A program made the translations under genes and the position numbers. The notes beneath the pieces are model-generated. The model searched no databases, had not been told where the DNA came from, and worked only from the letters and a program-made list of their open reading frames with translations. Of a stretch of 36,548 bases of DNA, positions 23,300 to 30,820 are shown in pieces (positions within the stretch are counted from its first letter, which is position 1; each line of letters opens with the position of its first letter). The stretch comes from an uncultured Acidaminococcus sp. Lineage in GTDB: Bacteria > Bacillota_C > Negativicutes > Acidaminococcales > Acidaminococcaceae. The stretch covers positions 1 to 36,548 of the forward strand of contig OMUE01000040.1 in NCBI GenBank assembly GCA_900314165.1, written 5' to 3'.

Positions 23300-24628
23300 C
23301 TACTCAATCCTTTCCGGTAAAATCCAGTTCAATAGAGCAGCCACTACAAACACTACAGCCACACAATTTTCTGCAAATACACTCTTGATGAGGGCCGGAA
23401 AGATTTTAAAGATAGCAGGGTTCTGGGTAAAGCCGATGCCGATGGACAGACTGAGAGCTGCGATAATCATATTACGCTGACTATAGCCACAATCGCCCAG
23501 CATACGGACACCGCTGACCACGATAGAACCGAACATCATAAGAGTGCAGCCCCCCAGCACTGCCTCCGGCAGGGAGGCCAGGATCACACCCAGCACAGGG
23601 AACAGGCCTGCTAAAATCATGATCATGGCTCCGCTGGCCACGGCTTTCCGGTTTACCACATGGGTCATGGCGATGAGCCCTACATTCTGGCTGAAGGATG
23701 TAATGGGGAGACAGCCTACCAATGAGGAAAGGCCGCTGATAAACCCATCTACAGCAATAGAACCTTCAATCTCCTTATCCGCGGCATTCCGGCCGAACCC
23801 CATGACGGTTAAGGCAGATGTATCTCCCAGGGTTTCCGTAGCGGACACCAGGAAAATCAGGAATACAGAGAATATAGCATCCGGATGGAATTCCAAGCTA
23901 TAAGGCAGGACCTTTGGCAAAGAAAACAAGCCAGCGGAGCTGATTTTCGACAGATCCACCATGCCATAAAAATAAGCGGCCACATAACCTACTACCAGTC
24001 CAAACAAAACGGACAGCTGTTTATAGAAGGACTTAGCTTTAATATTGAACACAAGACAGGACAAAAGGGTAATGGACCCAACAATCAGGTATTTAGCCTC
24101 TCCAAAATGAGGATTGCCAAAACCTCCCCCAAAGGAGTTTGCCCCTATTCCCAACAGAGAAAATCCTATAGCAGTCACTACGCTGGCAGATACTATAGGA
24201 GGAATGAAACGCCGCCACCAGCGGGCTACCAGGCCCAGGCAGCCTTCCAGGCAGCCGCCTACCAGAGCAGCTCCCAGAACCGCCCCATAGCCGTATTTGG
24301 CCCCGATGACACAGAACGTAGATACAAAGGTGAAGCTGATGCCCATGATGATAGGAAGCCGGCTGCCCAAGGGTCCAATAGGAAACATCTGCAGCAGGGA
24401 ACCGATACCGGCCATGATCATAGCGGCCTGAACCAGAGCTCCGGCCTGTTCCATAGGCATCTTCACCACTCCGGTCACAATCAGGATCGGTGCAATGTTA
24501 GCCACGAACATGGCCAGAACGTGCTGAAGACCAAAAGGGACAGCCTTGCGAAAGGGAATCTGTCCTTCAAATTTATAAATCGGGTCGTTGTACAAAGGTT
24601 GTGTTTCCTGTTGTTTTTCCTTATCCAT
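23300..24628 (-). CDS. pbuX: NCS2-family xanthine/uracil permease
   Basis: A 442-aa membrane carrier of the nucleobase:cation symporter-2 family with about 12-14 helices. Family motifs seen are FGLQHVLAMF near helix 1, VVTAIGFSLLGIGA, ATETLGDTSALTVMG (the Glu of the substrate site) and GCLPITSFSQNVGLIAMT (the NAT signature region). The start at 24628 has AAGGAG upstream; a longer in-frame start lies in the xpt end. It is 10 nt after xpt, so xpt-permease form an operon for xanthine uptake and salvage. The substrate is inferred from the operon. Confidence 0.9.
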   Translation of the reverse strand: MDKEKQQETQPLYNDPIYKFEGQIPFRKAVPFGLQHVLAMFVANIAPILIVTGVVKMPMEQAGALVQAAMIMAGIGSLLQMFPIGPLGSRLPIIMGISFTFVSTFCVIGAKYGYGAVLGAALVGGCLEGCLGLVARWWRRFIPPIVSASVVTAIGFSLLGIGANSFGGGFGNPHFGEAKYLIVGSITLLSCLVFNIKAKSFYKQLSVLFGLVVGYVAAYFYGMVDLSKISSAGLFSLPKVLPYSLEFHPDAIFSVFLIFLVSATETLGDTSALTVMGFGRNAADKEIEGSIAVDGFISGLSSLVGCLPITSFSQNVGLIAMTHVVNRKAVASGAMIMILAGLFPVLGVILASLPEAVLGGCTLMMFGSIVVSGVRMLGDCGYSQRNMIIAALSLSIGIGFTQNPAIFKIFPALIKSVFAENCVAVVFVVAALLNWILPERIE

Positions 24629-24638
24629 AGAGCACTCC

Positions 24639-25223
24639 TTAGCGGAACATGATTGTGCCACTGGCTGCATCCATACTTTCAATGATGGCCAGGCTCTTTA
24701 CGTCATATCCCTTTTTCCGCAAAGCATCACCACCGCCCTGGAATCCCTTTTCAATGGCGATGCCCACGCCTTCCACCTCGCCTCCAGCCTGATGGACCAG
24801 ATCAATCAGCCCTTCTACGGCGCAGCCATTGGCCAGAAAATCATCGATAATCAGCACGTGATCACCGGCATTGAGGTACTTTTTAGAGACAATCACATGA
24901 TTCACTTTATTGTGGGTGAAGGACTTGATTTCTGTTGCATATACATCTGCATCCATATTACTGCCGGCAGATTTTTTAGCAAAGACCACGGGAACCCGGA
25001 AATGGATGGCCGTCAGGCAGGCAATGCCGATACCGGAGGCTTCGATGGTCAGGATCTTATTGATAGGGCGGTCTTTAAACAGAGTAAAGAATTCTTCTCC
25101 CAGTTTGCTGATGAAGGGTACATCAATCTGATGGTTCAGAAAGCTGTCCACCTTCAGCACGTCTCCGCTTTTGATGATACCATCCGCCAAAATCTTCTTT
25201 TGCAAAATATTATACCCTGCCAT
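24639..25223 (-). CDS. xpt: xanthine phosphoribosyltransferase
   Basis: A 194-aa type I PRTase making XMP from xanthine and [16 protein letters not shown] (24-35) is the Xpt N-terminal signature. ASGIG is the pyrophosphate loop, and [13 protein letters not shown] (123-135) is the PRPP-binding loop. The ATG at 25223 follows AAGGAGG. A TATAAT (25271-25276 region, minus strand) lies just after the tRNA-Gly terminator. No purine riboswitch fits between this promoter and the start. Confidence 0.95.
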   Translation of the reverse strand: MAGYNILQKKILADGIIKSGDVLKVDSFLNHQIDVPFISKLGEEFFTLFKDRPINKILTIEASGIGIACLTAIHFRVPVVFAKKSAGSNMDADVYATEIKSFTHNKVNHVIVSKKYLNAGDHVLIIDDFLANGCAVEGLIDLVHQAGGEVEGVGIAIEKGFQGGGDALRKKGYDVKSLAIIESMDAASGTIMFR

Positions 25224-25282
25224 AGTCAGCCTCCTTGTTTTTATTTGTGATCTGTTTATGAATTGGGTGTATTATATCACAT

Positions 25283-25307
25283 AAAAAAAAGAGGTGCTAC
25301 GCACCTC
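25283..25307 (-). terminator. intrinsic terminator of tRNA-Gly
   Basis: GAGGTGC-gta-GCACCTC followed by TTTTTTTT on the minus strand: a short perfect stem with a long T-run. Confidence 0.93.
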
Positions 25308-25319
25308 GTGAATTTTAAT

Positions 25320-25393
25320 TGGAGCGGGCAATGGGAATCGAACCCACCTCTAAAGCTTGGGAAGCTTTCATTCTACCAATGAACTATGCCCGC
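25320..25393 (-). tRNA. tRNA-Gly (anticodon CCC)
   Basis: 74 nt with the encoded CCA: acceptor GCGGGCA/TGCCCGC, D-arm GTTC/GAAT, anticodon stem AAAGC/GCTTT with loop TTCCCAA (anticodon CCC, reads GGG), and T-arm GTGGGTTCGATTCCCAT. The intergenic stretch 25224-25561 holds this tRNA, its terminator, the xpt promoter, and past the tRNA an A/T-rich region with a degenerate GTTGTATG-like element (about 25450-25475). Confidence 0.96.
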
Positions 25394-25533
25394 ATCGGAT
25401 AAAAAATATTATATCAAATGCGACAAACCTTGTAAAGAAATTTTATAAAACAACCATTCATACAAAGTTTGTTTTCTACTTGCTACATAATACAAACTAA
25501 AAAGCAAAACTGCCATATGACACTATTGCTAAC

Positions 25534-25570
25534 AAGTCTATCATCTGACTTCTATCATCTATCATCTTTT
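25534..25570. repeat. GATGATAG-type repeat at the C26 gene end
   Basis: AAGTCTATCATCTGACTTC followed by TATCATCTATCATC, overlapping the last codons and supplying the TGA stop of the gene at 25562. Confidence 0.6.
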
Positions 25571-26290
25571 ACCAGCAACCCGCTGCACAAAATCTTCAAA
25601 CAGCCGGTACATTTCCTCGTGTTCCCGCCACATATTTTCCGGATGCCATTGGACGGCAACAATCTGGCGGTCTTTTGTTTCAATCCCTTCTACCACGCCA
25701 TCCGGAGCCTTTGCCGTTACATACAACCCTTGTGCAACTTTTCGGATGCCCTGGTGATGGCGGGAGTTCACATAAGCTGTATCTCCAAACACATCATGCA
25801 AAGCACTGCCGGGCACCAGACTCACGTGGTGCGTAGGATAATGTCCGTCAGCCTTCTGAGTATGGAGGATAGTGCATTGGGGATCCTGGCTGGGCAGATC
25901 CTGATACACATCGCCTCCCAGAGTGATATTGATGAGCTGACAGCCTCTGCAGATGCCGAAGATAGGTTTGCCAGCCTTATAAAAAGCCCGCACCAGCGCC
26001 ATTTCAAAGACATCCCGCTTATAATTAGAACCGCCTACCTTCCACAGAGGTTCTTCTCCAAAGAATGTAGGATCCACATCAGCGCCTCCGGGAATAATGA
26101 GACCGTCAAAGAGCTGTGCATAATCTTCACCGCAGGCATCGGGCACATCAGGAAGGACTACGGGTATAGCGCCCAATTTGGCCACAACTTCCACCAGATC
26201 CCGGGACGTAAACGGTGCCTTAATCATATTTGTCACTTCAGAAGCATGGCGGTACGTATCCGCCGTAATGGCAATCGTAGTTTTTTTCAT
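25562..26290 (-). CDS. class I glutamine amidotransferase-like protein, peptidase C26 (PuuD-like)
   Basis: A 242-aa gamma-glutamyl-gamma-aminobutyrate hydrolase-type protein. DGLIIPGGADVDP (62-74), the nucleophile elbow FGICRGCQ (Cys114) and the catalytic WHPE (His216, Glu218) are present. These enzymes hydrolyse gamma-glutamyl amides (PuuD in putrescine breakdown). The ATG at 26290 overlaps the MATE stop by 4 bp (ATGA), so the two are translationally coupled. The substrate is not known. Confidence 0.88.
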   Translation of the reverse strand: MKKTTIAITADTYRHASEVTNMIKAPFTSRDLVEVVAKLGAIPVVLPDVPDACGEDYAQLFDGLIIPGGADVDPTFFGEEPLWKVGGSNYKRDVFEMALVRAFYKAGKPIFGICRGCQLINITLGGDVYQDLPSQDPQCTILHTQKADGHYPTHHVSLVPGSALHDVFGDTAYVNSRHHQGIRKVAQGLYVTAKAPDGVVEGIETKDRQIVAVQWHPENMWREHEEMYRLFEDFVQRVAGKR

Positions 26291-27639
26291 TTGAGAGTCT
26301 CCTTTTTAATTTTTCTAAAATTTCTTTTAAAATATGCCAAGTTGATCAAAATCCCAAAAACCGTCGCCAAAGGAGCTGCCGTACCAATGGCTTGCAACGT
26401 TGTATTGGGTTGTATGCTCATATAATACGAGACAGGAAGCCGTACCATAAAGGTTTGGGCAATGCCCTGGCTCATAACAAAGAACGTTTTTTGATGGCCG
26501 TTAAAATATCCCATGAAGCTGAACAAGACAGGTGTCACCATCGTTTCCGGTGCAAACCCCTTTAGATAGGAAAATGCCCGGTCTATAACGGCAGCATCCG
26601 TAGTAAAGATAGCAGCGACCTTATCCCCAAAAAAGAACACCAGGATGAAGACAAAGACACCTGCTGCCACGCCCATGGTCATACCTGTAACCATGGCTTT
26701 TTTCGCCCGATGTTCCAATCGGGCGCCTACATTCTGAGCTACAAAGGAACTCATGGACTGCATAAGGGATCCCGGAATCAGCATGACAAAAGCTACAATC
26801 TTATTCGCCACACCATAACCGGAAGAGGCTTCCAACCCTAATCTGTTAATAAACGCCACAATTGCCATAAAGGATAACTGGGTCAGCAATTCCTGAAAAG
26901 CGATGGGGGTACCAATCTTTGTAAAGCGGGGCACTTCTTCATTAAAACGGAAGGTTTGCCGGGTAGGGATAATGGGCAGTTTCTTCAAATACCCGATATA
27001 TAAAGCCGCTGCCACGCTGACAATCTGAGCCAATACGGTAGCCAGAGCTGCTCCTGCTGCATTGAGACCGAAGCCGGCTACCAATAAGAGATCCCCAAAA
27101 ATATTCACCACGCAGGCAATGGCCACAAATATCAGGGGAGACCGGCTGTCACCTAAGCCCCGAAAGATAGCAGATAACACATTATAAGCAATGATGAAGA
27201 TGATGCCGCTGCCACAGATCCGGATATACCGGACGGTCTCCGTCATGGCTTCTTTAGGTGTCTGCATCAGCAAAGCGATATCCTTTGCAAAAAACACCAA
27301 AGCCCCAAATAACAGGATGGCCCACACAGTAAAGACGGCAAAGGAACCGCCAATCACATGGGCGATCTTGTGACGGTTATCCGCTCCAATGTACTGGCTG
27401 ATCAGGACGGTAATGCCCATGGCGAAGCCAGATACGATAAACGTAACCAGGTTCATCACATTACTGCCGGTAGATACACCCGAAAGTCCCGGCACAGTAC
27501 CGAACCGACCGACTACCAGCACATCAACAGCACCATACATAGCCTGAAGAATCAATGCTCCCAGGATAGGAATCATAAAATGAATCAATTTCCTGGGGAT
27601 ACTGCCCCGGGTAAAATCATCCAATCTGTCATTTTCCAT
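26287..27639 (-). CDS. MATE-family efflux transporter
   Basis: A 450-aa protein with about 12 membrane helices in two MatE halves. IPILGALILQAMYGAVDVLVVGRFG, TVLAQIVSVAAALYI and MSSFVAQNVGARLEHRAKKA are visible. Its family uses Na+ or H+ gradients to export drugs or metabolites. The ATG at 27639 follows AAGGAG, and a consensus-like promoter lies at 27672-27700. It is the last leftward gene before the origin and is coupled to the C26 hydrolase. Confidence 0.9.
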   Translation of the reverse strand: MENDRLDDFTRGSIPRKLIHFMIPILGALILQAMYGAVDVLVVGRFGTVPGLSGVSTGSNVMNLVTFIVSGFAMGITVLISQYIGADNRHKIAHVIGGSFAVFTVWAILLFGALVFFAKDIALLMQTPKEAMTETVRYIRICGSGIIFIIAYNVLSAIFRGLGDSRSPLIFVAIACVVNIFGDLLLVAGFGLNAAGAALATVLAQIVSVAAALYIGYLKKLPIIPTRQTFRFNEEVPRFTKIGTPIAFQELLTQLSFMAIVAFINRLGLEASSGYGVANKIVAFVMLIPGSLMQSMSSFVAQNVGARLEHRAKKAMVTGMTMGVAAGVFVFILVFFFGDKVAAIFTTDAAVIDRAFSYLKGFAPETMVTPVLFSFMGYFNGHQKTFFVMSQGIAQTFMVRLPVSYYMSIQPNTTLQAIGTAAPLATVFGILINLAYFKRNFRKIKKETLK

Positions 27640-27671
27640 AGTCTTGCTCCTTATTGCCTGTAAACAGGATT

Positions 27672-27700
27672 ATTGTATAGGGAATTCTGAGATTTGTAAA
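27672..27700 (-). promoter_or_regulatory. promoter of the MATE-C26 operon
   Basis: Minus strand: TTTACA (27695-27700), 17 bp, TACAAT (27672-27677). It points away from the origin. Confidence 0.75.
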
Positions 27701-27822
27701 GACAGGCAAAGGATGGAAACGTACCAGAATAAATTTTTTTCTTCATTAAATAAACAGATTGTGTTAGCTGATGTTCTTCTACATGAAACACAAAAAATTT
27801 ATATTTTCTTTTTCCCAATTAC

Positions 27823-28017
27823 TTTTCCACAAAACACCCGTTCGGATAAAAGTCCTCCAGGCCCATGAAATCAACTTATCCCCAAAGTTATCCACACCTG
27901 TGGATAACTTTCTGTGCATAAGGGGATATTTTGTGGAAAAACCCAAAAGGCCCATGGATACAAGGAAAAAAGCACTTTTCCACAAAAGTTATCCACATGT
28001 CCACAGGATAATCCACA
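27823..28017. other. oriC box cluster 1 (upstream of dnaA1)
   Basis: DnaA boxes: TTTTCCACA (27823), perfect TTATCCACA (27888, 27989) and the inverse TGTGGATAA (27899), variant TGTGCATAA (27913), TGTGGAAAA (27932) and TAATCCACA near 28009. The 58-bp module A (27883-27940) has four of them at fixed offsets. The left part (27720-27815) is strongly A/T-rich with no gene; it may hold an unwinding element, but no trio pattern is seen. This makes up most of the 450-bp gap between the MATE gene and dnaA1. Confidence 0.9.
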
Positions 28018-28038
28018 ACTTTTAAGATTTTACCTGCA

Positions 28039-28048
28039 ATGGTATAAT
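28039..28048 (+). promoter_or_regulatory. extended -10 promoter of dnaA1
   Basis: ATGGTATAAT, with the -10 at 28043-28048, about 42 nt before the dnaA1 start. DnaA boxes stand right upstream (27989, about 28009), consistent with DnaA autoregulation. The dnaA2 promoter has the same block. Confidence 0.7.
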
Positions 28049-28089
28049 AAGAATTCGAAAATATGCGGAATCTGAAAGGAGGAACCCGG

Positions 28090-29460
28090 ATGGATAAGCT
28101 TGTACTGGCCCAGGTATGGAACCAGCTGCTCCAGGAAGCAGATCAACAGACAGAACATAAGGGCTGCAGCCGCTGGATTCGTCAGGCAAGTCCCAGACAG
28201 TTGACAGAGGACACATTAGTACTGGATGTGCCAAATAAATTTACAAAGGATACCCTCCTGGAACGGTATGAAGATTTTCTTGTGGAAACCCTATCTAAAA
28301 TCTGCGGCCTGCCCATGAATATTTCCTATCAGGTAAGCAAACAGAAAAATACAGAAGAGGATCTGTTTGCTCCGGGCTCCACGCAGCCGGAAGAACCAGC
28401 AGCCGTCACTCAGGAAAAAGAAAAAAAGCAGCCATTCCAATCCAATCTTTCTCCAAAATATGAATTTGAAAATTTCGTTGTGGGCAATTCCAACCGGTTT
28501 GCCCATGCAGCAGCTATGGCCGTAGCCAATAACCCCGGTAAAGCCTATAATCCGTTCTTCCTATACAGTGATTCCGGTCTGGGCAAGACCCACCTGATGA
28601 ACGCTATCGGTAACGCTATCCTGAAAAACCATCCGGATATGAGGGTATTATATATTTCCAGTGAAACCTTTACCAACGAGATGATTGCGGCTATTGGGGA
28701 AAACAAAACAGCAGCCTTTAAGGACAAATACAGGAATATCGACGTACTTCTCATCGATGATATCCAGTTCCTGCGGGGAAAAGACTCCACCCAGGAAGAA
28801 TTCTTCCATACGTTCAATACGCTGAAGGAGGCTGACAAGCAGATCATCATCTCCAGCGACCGGCCGCCGGAAGAACTGGATAAACTGGAAGAGCGTCTCA
28901 TAACCCGGTTTGCCCAGGGCCTCACTGCGGATATCCAGCATCCGGACCTGGAAACCCGGATGGCCATCCTGCGGAATATGGCCGTAAAGGATAATCTGGA
29001 ACTACCCAATGACGTAATCCTGATGATTGCCAGCAGTGTAAAAAAGAACGTAAGAGAATTAGAAGGAGCCTACACAAAAGTCAGGGCCCATGCCACTCTT
29101 ACAGGGCAGCCTGTAACCCTGGAATTGACCAGAAATGCTCTGAAAGAGCTCAGCATAACGGATACACCGAAGTTCATTACCGTAGATACCATCCAGCAGC
29201 TGGTAGCCTCCACATACAAGCTGAAAGTGGATGAACTGGTAGACAAGAAAAGGACGAAAAGAGTTGCTTATCCCCGGCAGATTGCGATTTACCTGACAAG
29301 GGAACTGGCAGGATTATCCCTGCCTAAAATAGGAGAATGTTTTGGGGGCCGGGATCACAGCACGGTGATTCATGCCTGGGAAAAAATCAAAAAAGAACGG
29401 GAAAAGGATCCTAATCTGGATAAACAGATTACGGATCTGATTGCAAAATTAAAACAATAA
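28090..29460 (+). CDS. dnaA: chromosomal replication initiator DnaA, copy 1
   Basis: A 456-aa full-length initiator. Domain I is about 1-82, then a variable acidic/Gln-rich domain II (about 83-118). The AAA+ domain III has Walker A SDSGLGKT (160-167; the usual first Gly is Ser), Walker B LLIDDIQ (220-226) and the arginine-finger motif RLITRF. The DNA-binding domain IV has VAYPRQIAIYLTRE and GGRDHSTVIHA. The ATG at 28090 has AAAGGAGG upstream. Compared with copy 2 the AAA+ core is about 92% identical over 155 residues, but domain I is about 44%. All essential parts appear intact, so this is not a pseudogene. Confidence 0.95.
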   Translation: MDKLVLAQVWNQLLQEADQQTEHKGCSRWIRQASPRQLTEDTLVLDVPNKFTKDTLLERYEDFLVETLSKICGLPMNISYQVSKQKNTEEDLFAPGSTQPEEPAAVTQEKEKKQPFQSNLSPKYEFENFVVGNSNRFAHAAAMAVANNPGKAYNPFFLYSDSGLGKTHLMNAIGNAILKNHPDMRVLYISSETFTNEMIAAIGENKTAAFKDKYRNIDVLLIDDIQFLRGKDSTQEEFFHTFNTLKEADKQIIISSDRPPEELDKLEERLITRFAQGLTADIQHPDLETRMAILRNMAVKDNLELPNDVILMIASSVKKNVRELEGAYTKVRAHATLTGQPVTLELTRNALKELSITDTPKFITVDTIQQLVASTYKLKVDELVDKKRTKRVAYPRQIAIYLTRELAGLSLPKIGECFGGRDHSTVIHAWEKIKKEREKDPNLDKQITDLIAKLKQ

Positions 29461-29530
29461 GGACAGGAACAGTGGTTTTTACAGACTCTGTTGGTCTCAA
29501 GTCACGAGTCTCTAGTCTCGAGCCGAAGGA

Positions 29531-29575
29531 AAGGCGCCGTGAAATTCATTTTTTCACAGCGCCTTCTTAATTTTT
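29531..29575 (+). terminator. terminator after dnaA1
   Basis: AAGGCGC-c-GTGAA, a 9-nt loop, TTCAC-a-GCGCCTT, then a T-rich tail to TTTTT at 29571-29575. It would end the dnaA1 transcript 70 nt past its stop, so dnaA2 needs its own promoter. Upstream (29490-29522) is a degenerate repeat GTCTCAAGTCACGAGTCTC of another low-complexity family. Confidence 0.8.
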
Positions 29576-29576
29576 A

Positions 29577-29833
29577 TAGACTTATCCACAAATAGATAAG
29601 TCTATAAGCAGCCAAAGCTACGCATTTTTACGCCATTATTCCCAAAGTTATGCACAGTTGTGGATAACTATTGGTGGATAAGTGGTATTTCTGTGGAAAA
29701 CTCTATTCAAAAGTTATCCACAAATCATTTTTTACCTAAGCCTTCATTTAAAACAGATTCTATCGGCCTTTTCATGAAAGTTATCCACATCTGTGGATAA
29801 CTTTCTGTGCATAAGTGTGTTTTCTGTGGAAAA
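29577..29833. other. oriC box cluster 2 (after dnaA1), two module copies
   Basis: Perfect DnaA boxes at 29582, 29659 (inverse), 29714, 29781 and 29792 (inverse). Variants are TTATGCACA (29648), GGTGGATAA (29673), TGTGGAAAA (29692, 29825) and TGTGCATAA (29806). Modules B (29643-29700) and C (29776-29833) keep the box offsets of module A. The first box is in a 10-bp inverted repeat (TAGACTTATC/GATAAGTCTA, 29577-29604). The 533-bp gap 29461-29993 also holds the dnaA1 terminator and the promoter of the next gene. Confidence 0.88.
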
Positions 29834-29881
29834 CTTTTCGGTTGCAAATTCCTATACTAGTAACAAAAGTAGCAGAATTAT

Positions 29882-29889
29882 GATATACT
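29882..29889 (+). promoter_or_regulatory. extended -10 promoter of the HTH/coiled-coil gene
   Basis: TGATATACT has the TGN extension and TATACT (29884-29889), giving a start near 29897 and a leader of about 97 nt. No clear -35. Confidence 0.45.
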
Positions 29890-29930
29890 AAGCATATGCA
29901 ACCATTGTAATAATCCGGTTGTTTTTCTTA

Positions 29931-29971
29931 TACAAGGTTGTATGAACTTTGTAGGACACGAGTTGTATGAA
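29931..29971 (+). repeat. GTTGTATG-type dispersed element, copy 3 (leader of the HTH gene)
   Basis: Direct repeats GTTGTATGAA at 29937-29946 and 29962-29971, 25 bp apart, with CTTTGTAGGACACGA between them. In the leader just ahead of a HTH protein gene it could be an autoregulatory site; the copies at 7603 and 18446 argue for a wider element. Confidence 0.55.
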
Positions 29972-29993
29972 AAAATAAGAAGGGGAAGACGGT

Positions 29994-30620
29994 ATGCTGA
30001 TTACCATAAAAGATTATGCCAAACAAAAAGGAGTATCATACGAAGCCATCCGAAAACAGATCAAACGGTATGAAGAAGAGTTAAAAGATCACCTTCAAAA
30101 GCAAAATCGCTTCCTTATGCTGGATGAAGAAGCTATAAAATTCCTGGATGAAAGACGGGCAGAAAACCCGGTCATCGTCTATGAACAGAATAAGGATGAA
30201 GAATTAGAAGAACTGCGGCAACAGAATAAGCTGCTGCTGGTCAAGATGAACCAGGTTCAGGAACAGTTAGGAAAAGTACAGCAGCAGTTAATCGGAGAAA
30301 TGGAGAAGACAAAAGCCCTGACTTCTGAAAAAGTCCAGTATCTGGAATATAAAGCCCAATCGGAAGCTAAGGAAAAACAGCTGCAGGATCTGACGGAAGA
30401 ACGGGAACAGGCCAAAACTACAGTAGCTCAACAGGAAGCTCTGCTGCGGTTGAAAGAACAGCAGATCGGAGCGTTGACAAATGCCAAAGAAACAGCAGCG
30501 GCCAATCTCCAGGAAGAAAAGCAAAAAACAGAACAAGCTGAAGCAAAATATAAAGAAGCAGAAGCTGAAATTCAACGGTTGAAGAACAGAGGTTTTTGGG
30601 CCCGTTTATGGAACCGGTAA
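29994..30620 (+). CDS. HTH plus long coiled-coil protein between the two dnaA genes (plasmid replication-accessory-like)
   Basis: A 208-aa protein. Residues 1-55 hold a helix-turn-helix (ITIKDYAKQKGVSYEAIRKQ, then FLMLDEEAIKFLDERR as a wing/second module). Residues about 65-198 are a continuous heptad-rich coiled coil heavy in Q, E, K and L. The end is GFWARLWNR, an aromatic tail. This architecture recalls plasmid-encoded KfrA- or DUF536-like proteins found beside Rep genes. The ATG at 29994 follows AGAAGGGG. DnaA-box modules lie on both sides. A role in origin architecture or in regulating one dnaA is an inference from position. Confidence 0.75.
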   Translation: MLITIKDYAKQKGVSYEAIRKQIKRYEEELKDHLQKQNRFLMLDEEAIKFLDERRAENPVIVYEQNKDEELEELRQQNKLLLVKMNQVQEQLGKVQQQLIGEMEKTKALTSEKVQYLEYKAQSEAKEKQLQDLTEEREQAKTTVAQQEALLRLKEQQIGALTNAKETAAANLQEEKQKTEQAEAKYKEAEAEIQRLKNRGFWARLWNR

Positions 30621-30752
30621 AGTTATGCACAGCTGTGGATAACTTTCTGTGCATAACTTTGATTTTGTGGATAACTCAAAATCTCTGTAAAATAGCCGAT
30701 TCCCAATGGATTCTTACCGAACGTTATCCACATGTCCACAGATTTTTCCACA
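30618..30752. other. oriC box cluster 3 (upstream of dnaA2), module D
   Basis: Module D (30618-30674) has TTATGCACA (30623), perfect TGTGGATAA (30634, 30666) and TGTGCATAA (30648). Further right are perfect TTATCCACA (30724) and TTTTCCACA (30744). The 30724-30752 part resembles 27989-28017 upstream of dnaA1 (GTTATCCACATGTCCACAG shared), so the whole promoter-proximal block was duplicated with the gene. Confidence 0.88.
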
Positions 30753-30765
30753 AGCTGGAGGGGAA

Positions 30766-30775
30766 ATGGTATAAT
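30766..30775 (+). promoter_or_regulatory. extended -10 promoter of dnaA2
   Basis: AATGGTATAAT with TATAAT at 30770-30775, about 46 nt before the dnaA2 start, in the same position and sequence context as in dnaA1. Confidence 0.7.
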
Positions 30776-30820
30776 ATATGTTCGATATGAAACACAGTGA
30801 AGATAAAGGATGAAATGGTC

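Noticed and set aside
25224..25282. Purine riboswitch ahead of xpt-permease
   Set aside because: The promoter lies between the tRNA-Gly terminator and xpt; the remaining leader is only about 40 nt and lacks the conserved three-way-junction sequences.
27779..28234. Short minus-strand frames in the origin
   Set aside because: They cross DnaA boxes and the dnaA promoter and lack start signals.
29840..29893. Second unwinding element after module C
   Set aside because: A/T-rich and follows a TGTGGAAAA box, but the triplets are not in phase (TAGTAAC, GTAGCAG only), so no convincing trio run.
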